From PALSA-612 sp963755155 (GTDB lineage: Bacteria; Actinomycetota; Thermoleophilia; Gaiellales; Gaiellaceae), in NCBI GenBank assembly GCA_963755155.1, contig CAVWIV010000016.1, positions 84,504-148,503 on the forward strand: a stretch of 64,000 nt of DNA, in the 5' to 3' direction. The position numbers were made by a program, and so were the translations under genes. The notes beneath the pieces were generated by a model. It did not search any database and was not told the DNA's origin. It worked only from the letters and a program-made list of their open reading frames with translations. Below, piece by piece: positions 50,628-60,985 of this stretch (position 1 is its first letter; every line of letters starts with the position of its first letter).

Positions 50628-51512
50628 GTGACCTGGCAGTACACCCTGCTCGGGCTGCTGACGGGGGTGCTCGTCGGGATGACTGGCATGGGCGGCGGGT
50701 CGCTGATGACGCCGCTGCTCGTCTTCCTCTTCGGCGTGCCGCCGTCGACGGCGATCGGGACGGACATCGCGCACGGCGCGGCGTTCAAGAGCGTCAGCGC
50801 CGTCCAGCACCGGCGCATGGGCAACGTGCGCGCGCGGCTGGCCGGGTGGATGCTCGTCGGCTCGGCGCCCGCGTCGCTGCTGGGCGTGTGGGTCAACGTC
50901 CAGCTGACCGAGCGCTACGGCGACGACGTCGAGTCGGTGATGGGGCAGGTGCTCGGCGGCGCGCTCCTCTTCGGCGCGGTCGGCCTGATCGCGAAGAGCC
51001 TCCTGCAGAAGGAGACGGTCGGCGACGTCGACTGGCAGCTCACCCGGCGTGACCGTACCGCAGCCGTCTTCATCGGCATTCTGGGCGGCTTCATCGTCGG
51101 CCTGACGTCGGTCGGCAGCGGTGTGTTCTTCGGGTTGACGCTGCTCATCCTCTTCCCGTTGCGCGCGCACAAGGTCGTCGGCACGGACATCTTCCACGCC
51201 GCCGTCCTCCTGTACGTGGCCGGGGCGGCGCACTGGGCGGCCGGCAACATCGACTTCGGGATCCTCGCCTGGCTGCTGCTCGGGTCGATCCCGGGCGTCC
51301 TCGTCGGCGGGCGGCTCACGCTCTCGATCCCGGAGCGGCCCCTGCGTTTCCTGCTCGCCGGCGTCCTTGGGCTGGCCGGCATCAAGCTGCTCGACGTGCC
51401 GGGAGCGGGGATCATCGTCGTGGTCGCGCTGGCAGCCGGCGCCACGGCGCTCCTCGTCTGGCTCGGCCGGCACACGTGGATCCGCTTCCAGCGGGCCCGC
51501 GCTCCCGCCTGA
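50628..51512 (+). CDS. TauE/SafE-family exporter
   Basis: A 294-residue membrane protein with about eight helices in two related halves. GMTGMGGGSLMTPLLVFLFGVPP and TSVGSGVFFGLTLLILFPL are the twin family motifs, and GTDIAHGAAFK/GTDIFHAAVLL repeat in each half. Family members move sulfite, sulfonates or related anions across the membrane. It begins 16 bases after sat and is the last gene of the run, so export of sulfite or of the operon's sulfonate product is the likely role. It could equally be a sulfate or sulfite importer. Confidence 0.85.
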   Translation: MTWQYTLLGLLTGVLVGMTGMGGGSLMTPLLVFLFGVPPSTAIGTDIAHGAAFKSVSAVQHRRMGNVRARLAGWMLVGSAPASLLGVWVNVQLTERYGDDVESVMGQVLGGALLFGAVGLIAKSLLQKETVGDVDWQLTRRDRTAAVFIGILGGFIVGLTSVGSGVFFGLTLLILFPLRAHKVVGTDIFHAAVLLYVAGAAHWAAGNIDFGILAWLLLGSIPGVLVGGRLTLSIPERPLRFLLAGVLGLAGIKLLDVPGAGIIVVVALAAGATALLVWLGRHTWIRFQRARAPA

Positions 51513-51513
51513 G

Positions 51514-53401
51514 CTAACGGCCGACGCTGATTGCCCGTTTCGCCGTGCTGGTGTTACCCGCCGCGTCGGCAGCCCGTACCGTCACCGTGACCGGTACCTG
51601 CGTGCCTCCGCGGAGGAGGTCGACGAGCCGCTCTCGCGTCGCGGGCGGGAGCGCCAGTCGCATCGTGCGCGTGCCCGCGGCCGGGAGGCTGGCGGTCACC
51701 GGAGCCAGCGGCAGCTTCGGCCTGTCGACCGAGCCCGATGCTCTGAGCGTGCAGGTCTCGTTGCACGATGCCGTGACGAGCACACCGTTCCCTCGCAGCA
51801 GTCGTTGCTGCGGTCGGGAGTTGACCTTCAGGCCGGGGACGACGATGTCGGGCAAGAACGCGACGTACGCGGTGCCCGAGTGCTCGCGCTCCGGCACGCT
51901 CGCGGCCTGCGCACCGAGCAGGAGGTCGGGCTGCTTGTCGCCGTTCACGTCGCCGACTCCCGAGACCGACCAGCCCGCGAGGTCGTCCGCGGCTGCGCCG
52001 TCGAGTCTCAGGCCCCGCTCGCCGAGCTTCGCGAGGTCGATCCTCGACACGGCCTGCCGGCCGAAGACCACGTACACCGAGCCGGAGTCGTCGCGGCCGT
52101 TCTGGTCGGCTTGCTCCGCGCTGACGATGAGGTCTGACCGGCCGTCCCCGTTGAGGTCTCCGCCGCCGGCGACGGAGCTCGCGGCGTAGTCGAACTCGGC
52201 GGCGCCGTCGATCCGGAAGCCTCCCTTGCGAAGGGTCCTGAGGTCGACCTTCCCCGCCCCGCGGCCGAACACGACGTACGCGGATCCCGAGTCTTCCCGC
52301 CGGTTGGCATCGGCCGCCGTGGCGCCGATGAGGACGTCGGCGCGGCCGTCGCCGTTTACGTCGCCCGCGCCCGAGACCGACCAGCCGACTCCGCCGAAGA
52401 CGATCTCCCCCGCCACGTCACCGTCGATCTGGAGGCCGCGCCGGCCGAGGGCTGCAAGGTCGACGGTTTCCGGCGAGTTGTTTCCGAAGACCACGTAGGC
52501 CGAGCCGGAGTACTCGCGCCCGTTGTTGCTCGTGAACGGCGCGCCGACGAGCACGTCCGACCTGCCGTCGCGATTCACGTCGCCGGCCCGCGCGGCCGAC
52601 CACCCGACGCGGCTTACCTCGCTCCGGGCCGTCGATGCGAAAGCCGCGGTTGCCGAGAGCGGCCAGATCGACGTTCGCGGCCGATGCCTGGCCGAAGACG
52701 ACGTAGAGCGAGCCGGACTGGCTCCGTGCGAACCCCTCCGGCGCGACGTCGAACAGGCTGTTGGCCGCGAACGGCGCGCCCACGAGCACGTCGCGCCTCT
52801 TGTCGCCGTTGACGTCGCCGGCATCCGCGACCGAGAAGCCCGCGAACTCGGAGCTGCCGGCCCCGTCGATGCGGAAGCCGCGAGCACCGAGCGCTGCAAG
52901 GTCGACCGGTGCCGCCGTCCGCTGCCCGAAGACGACGTACGCGGAGCCTGACTGCTCCAGGAAGTTGTTGTCGGCCTCCGGTGCCCCGACGACCACGTCG
53001 GCCAGGCCGTCGCCGTTGACGTCCCCCGCCGCCGAAACCGCAAATCCCGCGCCATCGCCCTCCGCAGCGCCGTCGATGCGGAACCCGCCGCCGCCGAGGC
53101 TCGCGAGATCGATCGTCGCCGTGGACCGCTGGCCGAAGACCACATAGGCAGACCCCGAGGAGTCTCGTCCGTTGTTGCCCGCCGACGGCGCGCCGATGAT
53201 CACGTCCATCCGCCGGTCGCCGTTGACGTCTCCGGCGCGGGCGACGGCCCAGCCGACGCGATCGCTCGCCGCTTCACCGACGATGCGGATCCCCGCCTGG
53301 CTGACGAGATCGATCGGGCCGATCCGCTTCGCGCCGGCAGACGGCGCCGTGATCACGGCTGCGAGGCCAAGACCGGCGAGCACGGGGGCGACACACCGCA
53401 T
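51514..53401 (-). CDS. Secreted FG-GAP (integrin-alpha-like) seven-repeat protein, one frame break
   Basis: About 628 residues with a signal peptide (1-23, ending TAPSAGA). Seven repeats each contain a calcium-binding loop of the form GDVNGDGxxD (for example GDVNGDRRMDVIIGAPSA and GDVNGDGLADVVVGAPEA) spaced by about 65-75 residues with SGSAYVVFGQ in between, the pattern of a seven-bladed FG-GAP propeller. The C-terminal 130 residues form an Ig-like module ending VTVTVRAADAAGNTSTAKRA. The frame changes once near 52625 inside blade four. Probably an extracellular adhesion or binding protein. Confidence 0.85.
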
Positions 53402-53443
53402 CGCCGAGCCACATAACGCTTCTCCCTCTAAAATCGGCGGCCC

Positions 53444-54389
53444 GTGCGGCGCAACGCTCCGCTCCTCGTGGTCACTCGCGCTGCTCGTCGGCTCGGCGGT
53501 TGCGTTCGGCGTCGCCGAGCGGCTGAAGGTGGAGAAGTCGCCGGTGACCGGCACCGTGGTGGACAAGGTCTTCTCTCCGGTCTGCAGGTGCCCGCAGCGC
53601 CGGGCGAGCATCGCGTTCCGGCTGCGGCGGGCCGACCGGCTGAAGGTCTCGCTGCTCGACGACGAAGGCCGCGAGATCCGAACTCTCGTCGACGGAGAGC
53701 GCGCCGCACGCGGGCCGCACGACTTCTTCTGGAATGGGCGCGACGACGAGGGCCGCCTCGTGCCCGAGGGGCGGTACCGGCCGAAGGTCGAGTTGGGCCG
53801 GGCCGACAGGACGATCGTCCTGCCGAACCCGATCAGTCTTGACGTGACCGCGCCCGACGTGCGGGTCCTCTCCGTCAGGCCCCGCGCGCTCTCCCCGGAC
53901 GGAGACGGCCACGGAGACATCGTTCGCGTTCGGTATCGGGCCAACGAACGGGCTCACGGGCTGCTGATCGTCAACGGGCGCCTGCGCGTCGTCACCCGGT
54001 CACAGCGGCCGAGCGGCGTGCTCCAGTGGGTCGGCGGGACGCCGGGCGGCGGGAAGCTGCGGCCGGGCACGTACAGGCTCGCGGCGCAGGCTCGCGACCT
54101 CGCCGGGAATCTCTCGAAGCGGGTTCCCGCCGCGGTCGTGCCGCTGCGGTACGTCCGGCTCGAGGAGGCGCGCGTGTCCACGGAGCCCGGCGAGAGCGTC
54201 GAGGTCGGCGTCGAGGCGGACGCTCCCCGCGTCAGCTGGATCCTTCGCCGCGGATCGAGCGTCGTCGGGCGCGGTCTGGCGCGGCGAGCGGTGCGCTTCG
54301 ACGCACCGGCGCGCCCGGGCCGCTATGTCCTCGTCGCGACGGCAGGCGGCCACTCCGACCGTGCAGTCGTCGTTGTGCGCCGGCCATGA
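53444..54389 (+). CDS. FlgD-Ig-like exported protein, start uncertain
   Basis: About 313 residues. A hydrophobic N-terminus (SLALLVGSAVAFGVAERL) suggests a membrane anchor or signal. Two to three Ig-like FlgD-type repeats follow: HDFFWNGRDDEGRLVPEGRY, RALSPDGDGHGDIVRV, VLQWVGGTPGGGKLRPGTYR. A final beta domain ends the protein. GTG 53444 reads VRRNAPLLV but is one frame away from the hydrophobic segment, so a frame change near 53465 or a different start is likely. The stop overlaps the sulfotransferase ATG as ATGA. Function unknown; probably a surface protein. Confidence 0.65.
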
Positions 54390-55330
54390 CCGCTCCACTG
54401 TTCGTCCTCGGCGTCAGCCGGTCGGGAACGACGCTGCTCAGGGTCATCCTCGACCGCTCGCCGGGGATCGCCATTCCCGACGAGACGTTCTTCATCCCGC
54501 AGCTCGCCCACAGGCATCCGGGCACGGTCGACGTCGCGAGCTTCCTCGACGACCTGCGCCGGCTGCCGCGGCTCGCCGCCTGGGATGTGCCCGCGGACGA
54601 CCTCGCCGCCCGGCTTCGCCCCGGGATGCGCACGGGCGAGGCGATCGCGGCGGTCTTCTCGGCGTACGCCGGAAGCACGGCAAGCCCCGCTGGGGAGACA
54701 AGACGCCGCAGTACATGCGCCACCTCGACCTCATCGACCGGCTATTCCCGGACGCCCAGTACGTGCACCTCATCCGCGACGGGCGCGACGCCGCGCTCGC
54801 GTTCCTCGACATGCCGGCCGGCGTGGTCACGAAGACGTGGGCGCATCCGCGCAGCGCCGCCGGCTTCGCCTGCGAGTGGCGGACGGAGGTTCGCCGCGCG
54901 CAGGCACTCGGGCGCAAAGCCGGCGAGACGCGCTACCACGAGGTTCGCTACGAGGACCTCGTCGCCGATACAGAGGGCGTCATCCGCTCGATCTGCGACT
55001 TCGCCGCGCTGCCGTTCGAGCCGGCCATGCTCGAATACGCCGGCGCCGTCGACGTCTCCGCGAAGCCGCACCACCAGCGGCTGCTCCAGCCGCCTACGAA
55101 AGGCGTCCGCGACTGGCGAAGCCAGATGAGCCCCGAGGACGCGGCCGGCTTCGAGCGCATCGCCGGAGACCTTCTCACGGACCTCGGTTACGAGCAGCCG
55201 GACGCGGGTGCCGCACGCGACTGGCCTGGCGGAAGCCTGGTACCGGCTCCGGATGGGTGCGTGGAACACGGCGGCCTACGTGACCCAGCGCTCGCCGTTC
55301 TGGCGCCGCCGCCACGCGCCGCTCTTCTAG
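54386..55330 (+). CDS. Sulfotransferase-family protein, frame-broken
   Basis: About 314 residues. FVLGVSRSGTTLLRVILDRS is the 5'-phosphosulfate-binding loop, WGDKTPQYMRHLDLI and YVHLIRDGRDAALAFLDMP (3'-phosphate binding) follow, then RYEDLVADTEGVIRSICDF. Frame changes near 54690 and 55215; the restored C-terminus reads AEAWYRLRMGAWNTAAYV to RRRHAPLF. Transfers sulfate from PAPS to an acceptor such as a glycan or lipid. PAPS can be provided by the Sat and CysC enzymes encoded 4-6 kb upstream. The stop is shared through CTAG with the convergent PQQ-repeat gene. Confidence 0.8.
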
Positions 55331-56595
55331 CGCTGCGCCGGCTCGGGCGGGCTGTTCTCCGCCTGGAACGCGACGAGGATCCCGTTCAGCGAGAAGTAGT
55401 AGTGATCGTTAGTCGCGATGCCCGGCGAGTACTTCCCCATGCCGATCTTCCAGACGATCTTCCCGTCGCTGACGCGCGCGGCGTACGTGTTCGTCTCGAG
55501 CGTGGAGAAGAACACGAGATCGCCGACGACGACGGGCGCGCCGAGGATCCGGCCGTTCACGTAGCGCCTCCAGAGCTGCGTGCCGTTCGCGGCGCTGTAC
55601 GCGCGCAGCGCGCCGTCGAATCCGCCGACGAACACGCGTCCGGCGGCTACGGCGGGCGTCGTGTAGCCGGGCGCTCCCACGCGCCCCGACCACAGCGAAT
55701 CGCCGTTGCCCGCTCTCACCGCGTACACCTTTCCGGAGCGCGAGACGAGGAAGATGCGCCGGCCATCCGTCGACGGGCTCGCGTAGAAGCTTTCGTTGCG
55801 GAAGAAGCCGCGGTTGAAGTACTTGCTCCAGAGCTTCGACCCGTCCCGGCGATCGAGGCAGAAGAGCGAGCCGGCGTACGTCGAGATGCAGATGCGATCG
55901 CCCCAGATCGACGGGCTCGCGTTGATGCGGCCGCCGGTGTCGTAGGCCCAGCGCACGGCGCCGGTAGCGGTGTTCACGGCGAAGAGCCGTCCGTCGGTCG
56001 CGCCGAAGTACACGGTGTTGCCGATGGCAACCGGCGACGACTCGATCTTCGCGTTTGTCTTCAGCTTCCAGAGCAGCTGCCCCGTCTCGCGGTCGAGCGC
56101 CCTCAGGCTTCCGCCCTTCGACGAGACGAAGAGCCGCGCGCCGGCGATGGCAGGCGTGGAGTGCTTCGGGCTGCGGTGCTTTCTCGACCATCGGAGCTTG
56201 CCCGTGCGGGCGTCGAAGGCCGCCGTGCGGCCCCGGAACGTGTTCACGTAGAGCGTCCCGTCGCAGTAGCTCGGCGGATACTCCATGTAGCTGCCCATCG
56301 CCCGCGCCCAGAGCGGTCGTGTCGGCTTTCCGAGCCGGATGCGGACGCGTGAGAGCGAGCGCTGGGGATCTCCTCCGAACTCCTCCCAGCACGGCTCCTC
56401 GTGCCTCACCACCGGCGGTTTCGGCTTCTTTGGCTTCTTCGGCTTGGCAGGTCCGATGACTGTCACGCCCTCGAGGTCGGTGTCGATCGAGCCCTTGGGC
56501 TCGGACGGCTCGAGGATGAGGAGCCAGGCGCCGACCAAGCCCGCAGCGAGGACCACGGCGGCGCCGCCGAGGGCAAGAAGGAATCGTCGTCGCAT
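55327..56595 (-). CDS. Membrane-anchored PQQ-repeat beta-propeller protein
   Basis: A 422-residue protein with one N-terminal membrane helix (about 8-29), a Lys/Pro-rich linker (PAKPKKPKKPKPP) and a WD40/PQQ-like propeller with seven or eight blades. The recurring elements are DGTLYVNTFRGRTAAFDART, GGSLRALDRETGQLLWKL, DGRLFAVNTATGAVRW and SGKVYAVRAGNGDSLW. No PQQ-coordinating catalytic residues of dehydrogenases were recognised, so it is more like BamB-type scaffolds. Role unknown; it lies among polysaccharide genes. Confidence 0.82.
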   Translation of the reverse strand: MRRRFLLALGGAAVVLAAGLVGAWLLILEPSEPKGSIDTDLEGVTVIGPAKPKKPKKPKPPVVRHEEPCWEEFGGDPQRSLSRVRIRLGKPTRPLWARAMGSYMEYPPSYCDGTLYVNTFRGRTAAFDARTGKLRWSRKHRSPKHSTPAIAGARLFVSSKGGSLRALDRETGQLLWKLKTNAKIESSPVAIGNTVYFGATDGRLFAVNTATGAVRWAYDTGGRINASPSIWGDRICISTYAGSLFCLDRRDGSKLWSKYFNRGFFRNESFYASPSTDGRRIFLVSRSGKVYAVRAGNGDSLWSGRVGAPGYTTPAVAAGRVFVGGFDGALRAYSAANGTQLWRRYVNGRILGAPVVVGDLVFFSTLETNTYAARVSDGKIVWKIGMGKYSPGIATNDHYYFSLNGILVAFQAENSPPEPAQR

Positions 56596-56634
56596 CAGCT
56601 GGGCGCGACGAAGTGTGCCAGCGCCCCAGGAGGG

Positions 56635-58078
56635 TCAGGCGGGTTCGACGGCGCGCGGCCTGGCCGCGACGAGCATCGTGGCCACGCCGAGCACGCCCCA
56701 CATCACCGGGTCCTCGAAGAACCCGGAGTAGAAGAGCGAGTGGAGGAAGAGGACGAGGAAGCAGACGCCGAGACCGAGCCCGACCACACGGTCTCGGCGG
56801 AACGCCTCCCACAGCAGCCGCACGGCGCCGGCGAGGAACGCGACGTAGAGGAGGAAGCCGACGGCGCCGAGCTCGGCGAGCACCGTGAGCGGGGTCGTAT
56901 GGGACGCGTTCTTCGACGCGCGCCGCCGCGTGTCGAGCTCCTCCTTGGCCGCCAGCGGCTGGCTGCCGATGCCGACGCCGGCCACCGGGTGGTTGGCGAT
57001 GACGTGCCCGGTCACCGAGACGAGGCGCGTCCGGCCGCTCGTCGCGCGGCCGATGCCGTGCTCGGACACCTCGATCGCGGCCATCGCGCCGCCGGCGATC
57101 ACCATCGCCACCGCGATCCCGATCGACGATGTTGCGGCTCAGGCGGTCGGCGAGCACGAGGCTCACGACGAGCACGGTCGCGAACAGCACGACGAGGCTC
57201 GACTGCGAGTACGAGAAGTAGAGACCGGCGAAGATCACGCCGGCCAGCACCGCGGCCACGAGCGGCCGGGTGCGGCCGAGCCAGAGCAGCGCTACCAGCA
57301 GGGCGAGCGCGAGCACGAGCTGGCGGCCGTAGATGCTCGGGTCCTTGAAGAGCGAGGTGACGCGGAAGTACGTCGTGTACGCGTTCGCGACGCGCAGGTC
57401 CTGCGCGAAGACGAGCGTGTGCGTCCACGCCTGGTAGAGGCCGATCGCAGCGAACACCGCCGCCAGCCCGACAAGGGTCGTCGCGAGCGCGCGTGGCAGC
57501 CAGACGGCGTACGGCGCCCGCGCAACGACGGCGAGCAGGGCCGCGAACGGGAAGACGAAGAAGAGCAGCACGATCGCGCCTTCCTCGGGGTCGAGCGCCC
57601 AGAGCAGCGACGCAGAGGCCCAGCCGATGAGCGCGGCGGCCGGCGCGGAGATCCAGATGGGGATCGTGGCGAGCTCCTCGGCGCGGATCGCGCGGATGAC
57701 GAGCGCGAGCGAGGCGGCGGCGAGCACGACGTAGAGCGGCAGCAGCAGGAACGCGTCCTGGCTGCCGAGCTCGACGGGGATGCGGAACGGCGCCGCCAGG
57801 AGCAGCGCCACCGGCACGACGGCCGGCCAGCGCAGGAACGCCCACGCGCCGGCCGCTGCCGCGACGGCTCCCAGGACGAGCGCGCCTGCACCCGCGGCGG
57901 ACGCGAGCCGCTCGAGGTCGTCGCGTGGCAGGAGCGCCACGATCAGCATCGCCTCCGCGACGGCGAGCAGGACGAGCCCGCCGATCAGCTGGAATCGCCG
58001 CGGCGGGCCGAGGACGACCAGCGCCGCGCCCGCGGCTCCGGCCAGCGCGGCGACTTCGGCGAGCGTCTCGTGCGTCAT
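56635..58078 (-). CDS. O-antigen ligase/polymerase-like membrane protein, one frame break
   Basis: About 480 residues with about twelve membrane helices. A large periplasmic loop contains HVIANHPVAGVGIGSQPLA and SHTTPLTVLAELGAVGFLLY, the Wzy/WaaL-type conserved region with HxxxL-like and GVG elements. One base change near 57118 separates the N-terminal helices (ending SLVLADRLSRNI) from the C-terminal ones (starting AMVIAGGAMAAIEV). Probably joins or polymerises lipid-linked glycans. ATG 58078 is divergent from the PIG-L deacetylase gene. Confidence 0.8.
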
Positions 58079-58115
58079 CGGGGGTGTGAAGCGTAAACAG
58101 TGCGAGAATCCCGCA

Positions 58116-58751
58116 ATGCTCAGTGCCGCCAAGCGCGCCCTCGTTCTCGCGCCGCACACCGACGACGGCGAGTTCGGCTGCGGCGGGACGATGGCGCGGC
58201 TCGTCGAGCAGGGCGTCGAGGTGCGGTACGTCGCCTTCTCGATCGCCACGAAGTCGCTGCCCGAGGGCTTCGCGCCGGACACGCTCGCGCGCGAGGTGCG
58301 CGAGGCGACGGCGGAGCTCGGCATCCCCGACGCGAACCTCGACGTCCACGACTTCGAGGTGCGGACGTTCCCCGTGCACCGCCAGGACATCCTCGAGCTC
58401 CTGATCGGGCTCTGGGAGGAGTGGAGCCCGGACGTCGTCTTCCAGCCGTCGCTCCACGATGTCCACCAGGACCACCAGGTGATCGCCGCCGAGGGGCTGC
58501 GGGCGTTCAAGCGCACGACGATCCTCGGCTACGAGATCCCGTGGAACAACTTCGACTTCGCGTACCAGGCGTACGTGGCCCTGGACGAGCCGCATGTCGA
58601 GCGGAAGATCGCGGCGCTCGCGAAGTACGCCTCGCAGCAGCACCGGCGCTATGCCGATGCCGACTACATCCGCAACCTCGCCCGGATGCACGGCGTGAAC
58701 GTCAACCGCGAGTTCGCGGAGTGCTTCCAGGTGTACCGCATCGTCGCTTGA
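58116..58751 (+). CDS. PIG-L/LmbE-family deacetylase
   Basis: A 211-residue zinc-dependent deacetylase. VLAPHTDDGEFGCGGTMARL is the PHxDD metal and catalytic motif, and HDVHQDHQVIAAEGLRA supplies the HxxH ligand. RTTILGYEIPWNNFDFAYQAYV and YASQQHRRYADADYIRNLARM are further typical segments. Such enzymes remove N-acetyl groups from amino sugars or conjugates (mycothiol, teicoplanin or lipid-linked glycans). The neighbours point to a surface glycan. The next gene starts by TTG overlap with its TGA. Confidence 0.9.
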   Translation: MLSAAKRALVLAPHTDDGEFGCGGTMARLVEQGVEVRYVAFSIATKSLPEGFAPDTLAREVREATAELGIPDANLDVHDFEVRTFPVHRQDILELLIGLWEEWSPDVVFQPSLHDVHQDHQVIAAEGLRAFKRTTILGYEIPWNNFDFAYQAYVALDEPHVERKIAALAKYASQQHRRYADADYIRNLARMHGVNVNREFAECFQVYRIVA

Positions 58752-58927
58752 GGGAGGCGCTCGCCGCCGGGTGGCGTGAGCTCGCGCTCTACCTGGCTGC
58801 CGGTGTCGTCTACGTCGCGATCGGCGTCGCGTTCGTCGAGTTCCTCTTCTCCTGGTTCGTCGCGGCCGCGTACCTGCTGCTCTGGGTTGTCGCGCTGCCC
58901 GCGCTCGTCCGCCGCCTACGGCGATGA
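58748..58927 (+). CDS. Small two-helix membrane protein (59 residues)
   Basis: TTG 58748 overlaps the PIG-L stop and opens a 59-codon frame with two hydrophobic stretches (about 12-30 and 33-50) ending in LVRRLRR, positive and therefore cytoplasmic. Its stop overlaps the next ATG as ATGA. The tight coupling on both sides supports a real gene. No family is recognised. Confidence 0.65.
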   Translation: MREALAAGWRELALYLAAGVVYVAIGVAFVEFLFSWFVAAAYLLLWVVALPALVRRLRR

Positions 58928-59739
58928 GCTGGGCGGCGCACGATCTCGAGCCGTACGTCATCCAGAAGCACCTGGGGAAGAAGGTCGCGTTCGTGCCGCT
59001 GCTCATCGGCTCGTACTCGCCCGACCTGCTCTCGAAGTGGTTCGTCTACGGCGTCGGGCTCGCCGGCTGGGAGCTGAAGGCCGACAACCCGGCGCAGTTC
59101 CACCGCGGCTGGCCGGGCGTCGGCTTCACGCACTCGCTGACGTTCGGCGTGCTCGTCGGCCTGCTGCTGTACGCGGTCTTCCGCAACAGGGTCGTCGCGT
59201 ACAGCTTCGTGATCGGCCACTGGGCCCATGCGTTCACGGACATGGGAGACACCGTCGGCACGATGCTCTTCTTCCCGTTCACCGACCACCTGTTCGCGGT
59301 CGGCGCCTGGGCGTACGCGGGCCAGACCGGGCGCTACGTCGACGCGGGCGCGTACTTCTCGGGGCTCGGCTTCGTCTGGGACGGCGTCTTCGTCGTGTGG
59401 GCGCTGCTCAGCTGGCGCGTGATCACGCGCGCGTACTTCCGCGAGACGATCGTCGCCGCCGACCCGTTCTGGCGCTGGGCCGGCCGCTACGTCTCCGAGA
59501 ACGTGCTCATCGTCCTCTACCGCGCGTCGTACTTCTACGGGATCGGCCGCTGGGCGGCCTGGCTGATCTGGGCGCACGTCGTGCGCTCGTTCGCCTTCGA
59601 CCTGCGCTGGGGCGGGCCGCGCTGGGTGCCGCGCGTCTTCGCGGAGGATCTGAACGCTGCGCCCGTGCCAGGTCGTCCCGCGATCTATGCCGTCGTAACA
59701 GCTGTCGTCTGGGTCGGGCGACTGCGCCGGCGAGAGTAG
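58924..59739 (+). CDS. YdjM-like membrane-bound metal-dependent hydrolase (tentative)
   Basis: A 271-residue membrane protein with five to six helices. HDLEPYVIQKHLGKK, IGSYSPDLLSKWF, FHRGWPGVGFTHSLTFGVLV and VIGHWAHAFTDMGDTVG contain the PDL, HRG-x-TH and GHxxHxxxD patterns of the LexA-binding/membrane-bound hydrolase family (YdjM). Its substrate is unknown. ATG 58924 is coupled to the small membrane protein by ATGA. Confidence 0.6.
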   Translation: MSWAAHDLEPYVIQKHLGKKVAFVPLLIGSYSPDLLSKWFVYGVGLAGWELKADNPAQFHRGWPGVGFTHSLTFGVLVGLLLYAVFRNRVVAYSFVIGHWAHAFTDMGDTVGTMLFFPFTDHLFAVGAWAYAGQTGRYVDAGAYFSGLGFVWDGVFVVWALLSWRVITRAYFRETIVAADPFWRWAGRYVSENVLIVLYRASYFYGIGRWAAWLIWAHVVRSFAFDLRWGGPRWVPRVFAEDLNAAPVPGRPAIYAVVTAVVWVGRLRRRE

Positions 59740-59773
59740 GGTTCAGGAACCGCAACGCAAGGAGGTCGGAACG

Positions 59774-60967
59774 ATGCCCTTCTACGTCCGTCTCGGGGAC
59801 ATCCCCCGCAAGCGCCACATCGTCTTCCGCGAGAACGGCCGGCTCCTGACCGAGGAGGTCATGGGCCTCGAGGGCTTCACCGGCAACGAGTCGATCCTCT
59901 ACCACCTCCAGTCGCCGTGCCGCGTCAAGGAGCTCGGCGAGTTCGAGCCGATCGAGCACGAGGAGTGGGTGCCCGATGCACACGCGCACCGCCACCTCGA
60001 GACGTACGGCACCGAGCCGTCGGGAGACGAGATCACGGGCCGCCGCGTGCTGATGTGGAACGACGACGTCGAGATCTCGCTCTGCCGGCCCTCGTCGACG
60101 ATGGACTACTTCTTCCGCAACGGCGAGCACGACGAGTGCGTCTTCGTGCACGAGGGCTCGGGGACGCTGGAGACGACGTTCGGCAGCCTGAGCTACAGGA
60201 CGGCGACTACGTGATGATCCCGCGCGGCACGACGTACCGCTTCGTCCCCGAGGGCGAGCAGCGGCATCTCGTCTTCGAGTCGCCAGGGCTGATCACCATC
60301 CCGCGCCGCTACCGCAACGAGTACGGGCAGCTGCTCGAGGGCGCGCCGTACTCGAACCGCGACATCCATCCGCCGACGGAGCTGCAGACGATTCGCGAGC
60401 AGGGCGAGTTCGTGGTCAAGGTGCGCGTGCGGGGCGGCTACCAGACGTACGTGCTCGACTACCACCCGTTCGACGTCGTCGGCTGGGACGGCTACCTCTT
60501 CCCGTGGACGTTCTCGGTGCACGACTTCGAGCCGATCACCGGGCGCATCCACCAGCCGCCGCCCTCGCACCAGACGTTCCAGGGCCAGAACTTCGTCATC
60601 TGCTCGTTCTGCCCGCGCAAGCTCGACTTCGACCCGGAGGCGGTGCCGATCCCGTACCACCACTCGAATCTTCAGTCCGAGGAGATGATCTATTACGTCT
60701 CCGGCAACTTCGGCTCGCGCAAGGGCATCGAGGTCGGCTCGATCACACTGCACCCGTCGGGCCTGCCGCACGGGCCTCAGCCCGGGCCTTGCGGAGAAGT
60801 CGCTCGGCGTCGCGGAGACGACGGAGCTGGCGGTGATGTGCGACACGTTCCGGCCGCTCAAGCTCTCGGCGTTCGCGGGCGAGCTCGACGACGGGCGCTA
60901 CGCGTACTCGTGGTACGAGCCGGCCGAGGGCGACCCGGGGCTCGCCGGCGTCACGTCTCACCTGTAG
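59774..60967 (+). CDS. hmgA: Homogentisate 1,2-dioxygenase, two compensating frame breaks
   Basis: Opens the ring of homogentisate in tyrosine/phenylalanine breakdown. About 397 residues in the cupin-type HGD family: PFYVRLGDIPRKRHIVFREN, YLxPSTMDYFFRNGEHDECVF-type region (SSTMDYFFRNGEHDECVF), YVMIPRGTTYRFV, FKVKVR-type strand, WDGYLFPWTFSVHDFEPITG, HQTFQGQNFVICSFCPRKLD, HHSNLQSEEMIYYVSGNF and HPSGLPHGPQPG carrying the iron ligands. AAGGAGG nine bases before ATG 59774 fixes the start. A base is missing near 60190 and one extra lies near 60790 in CCCGGGCC; the frame is thereby restored to the end, DPGLAGVTSHL. Confidence 0.88.
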
Positions 60968-60985
60968 ACGCGCCGGGCGCGAGCG

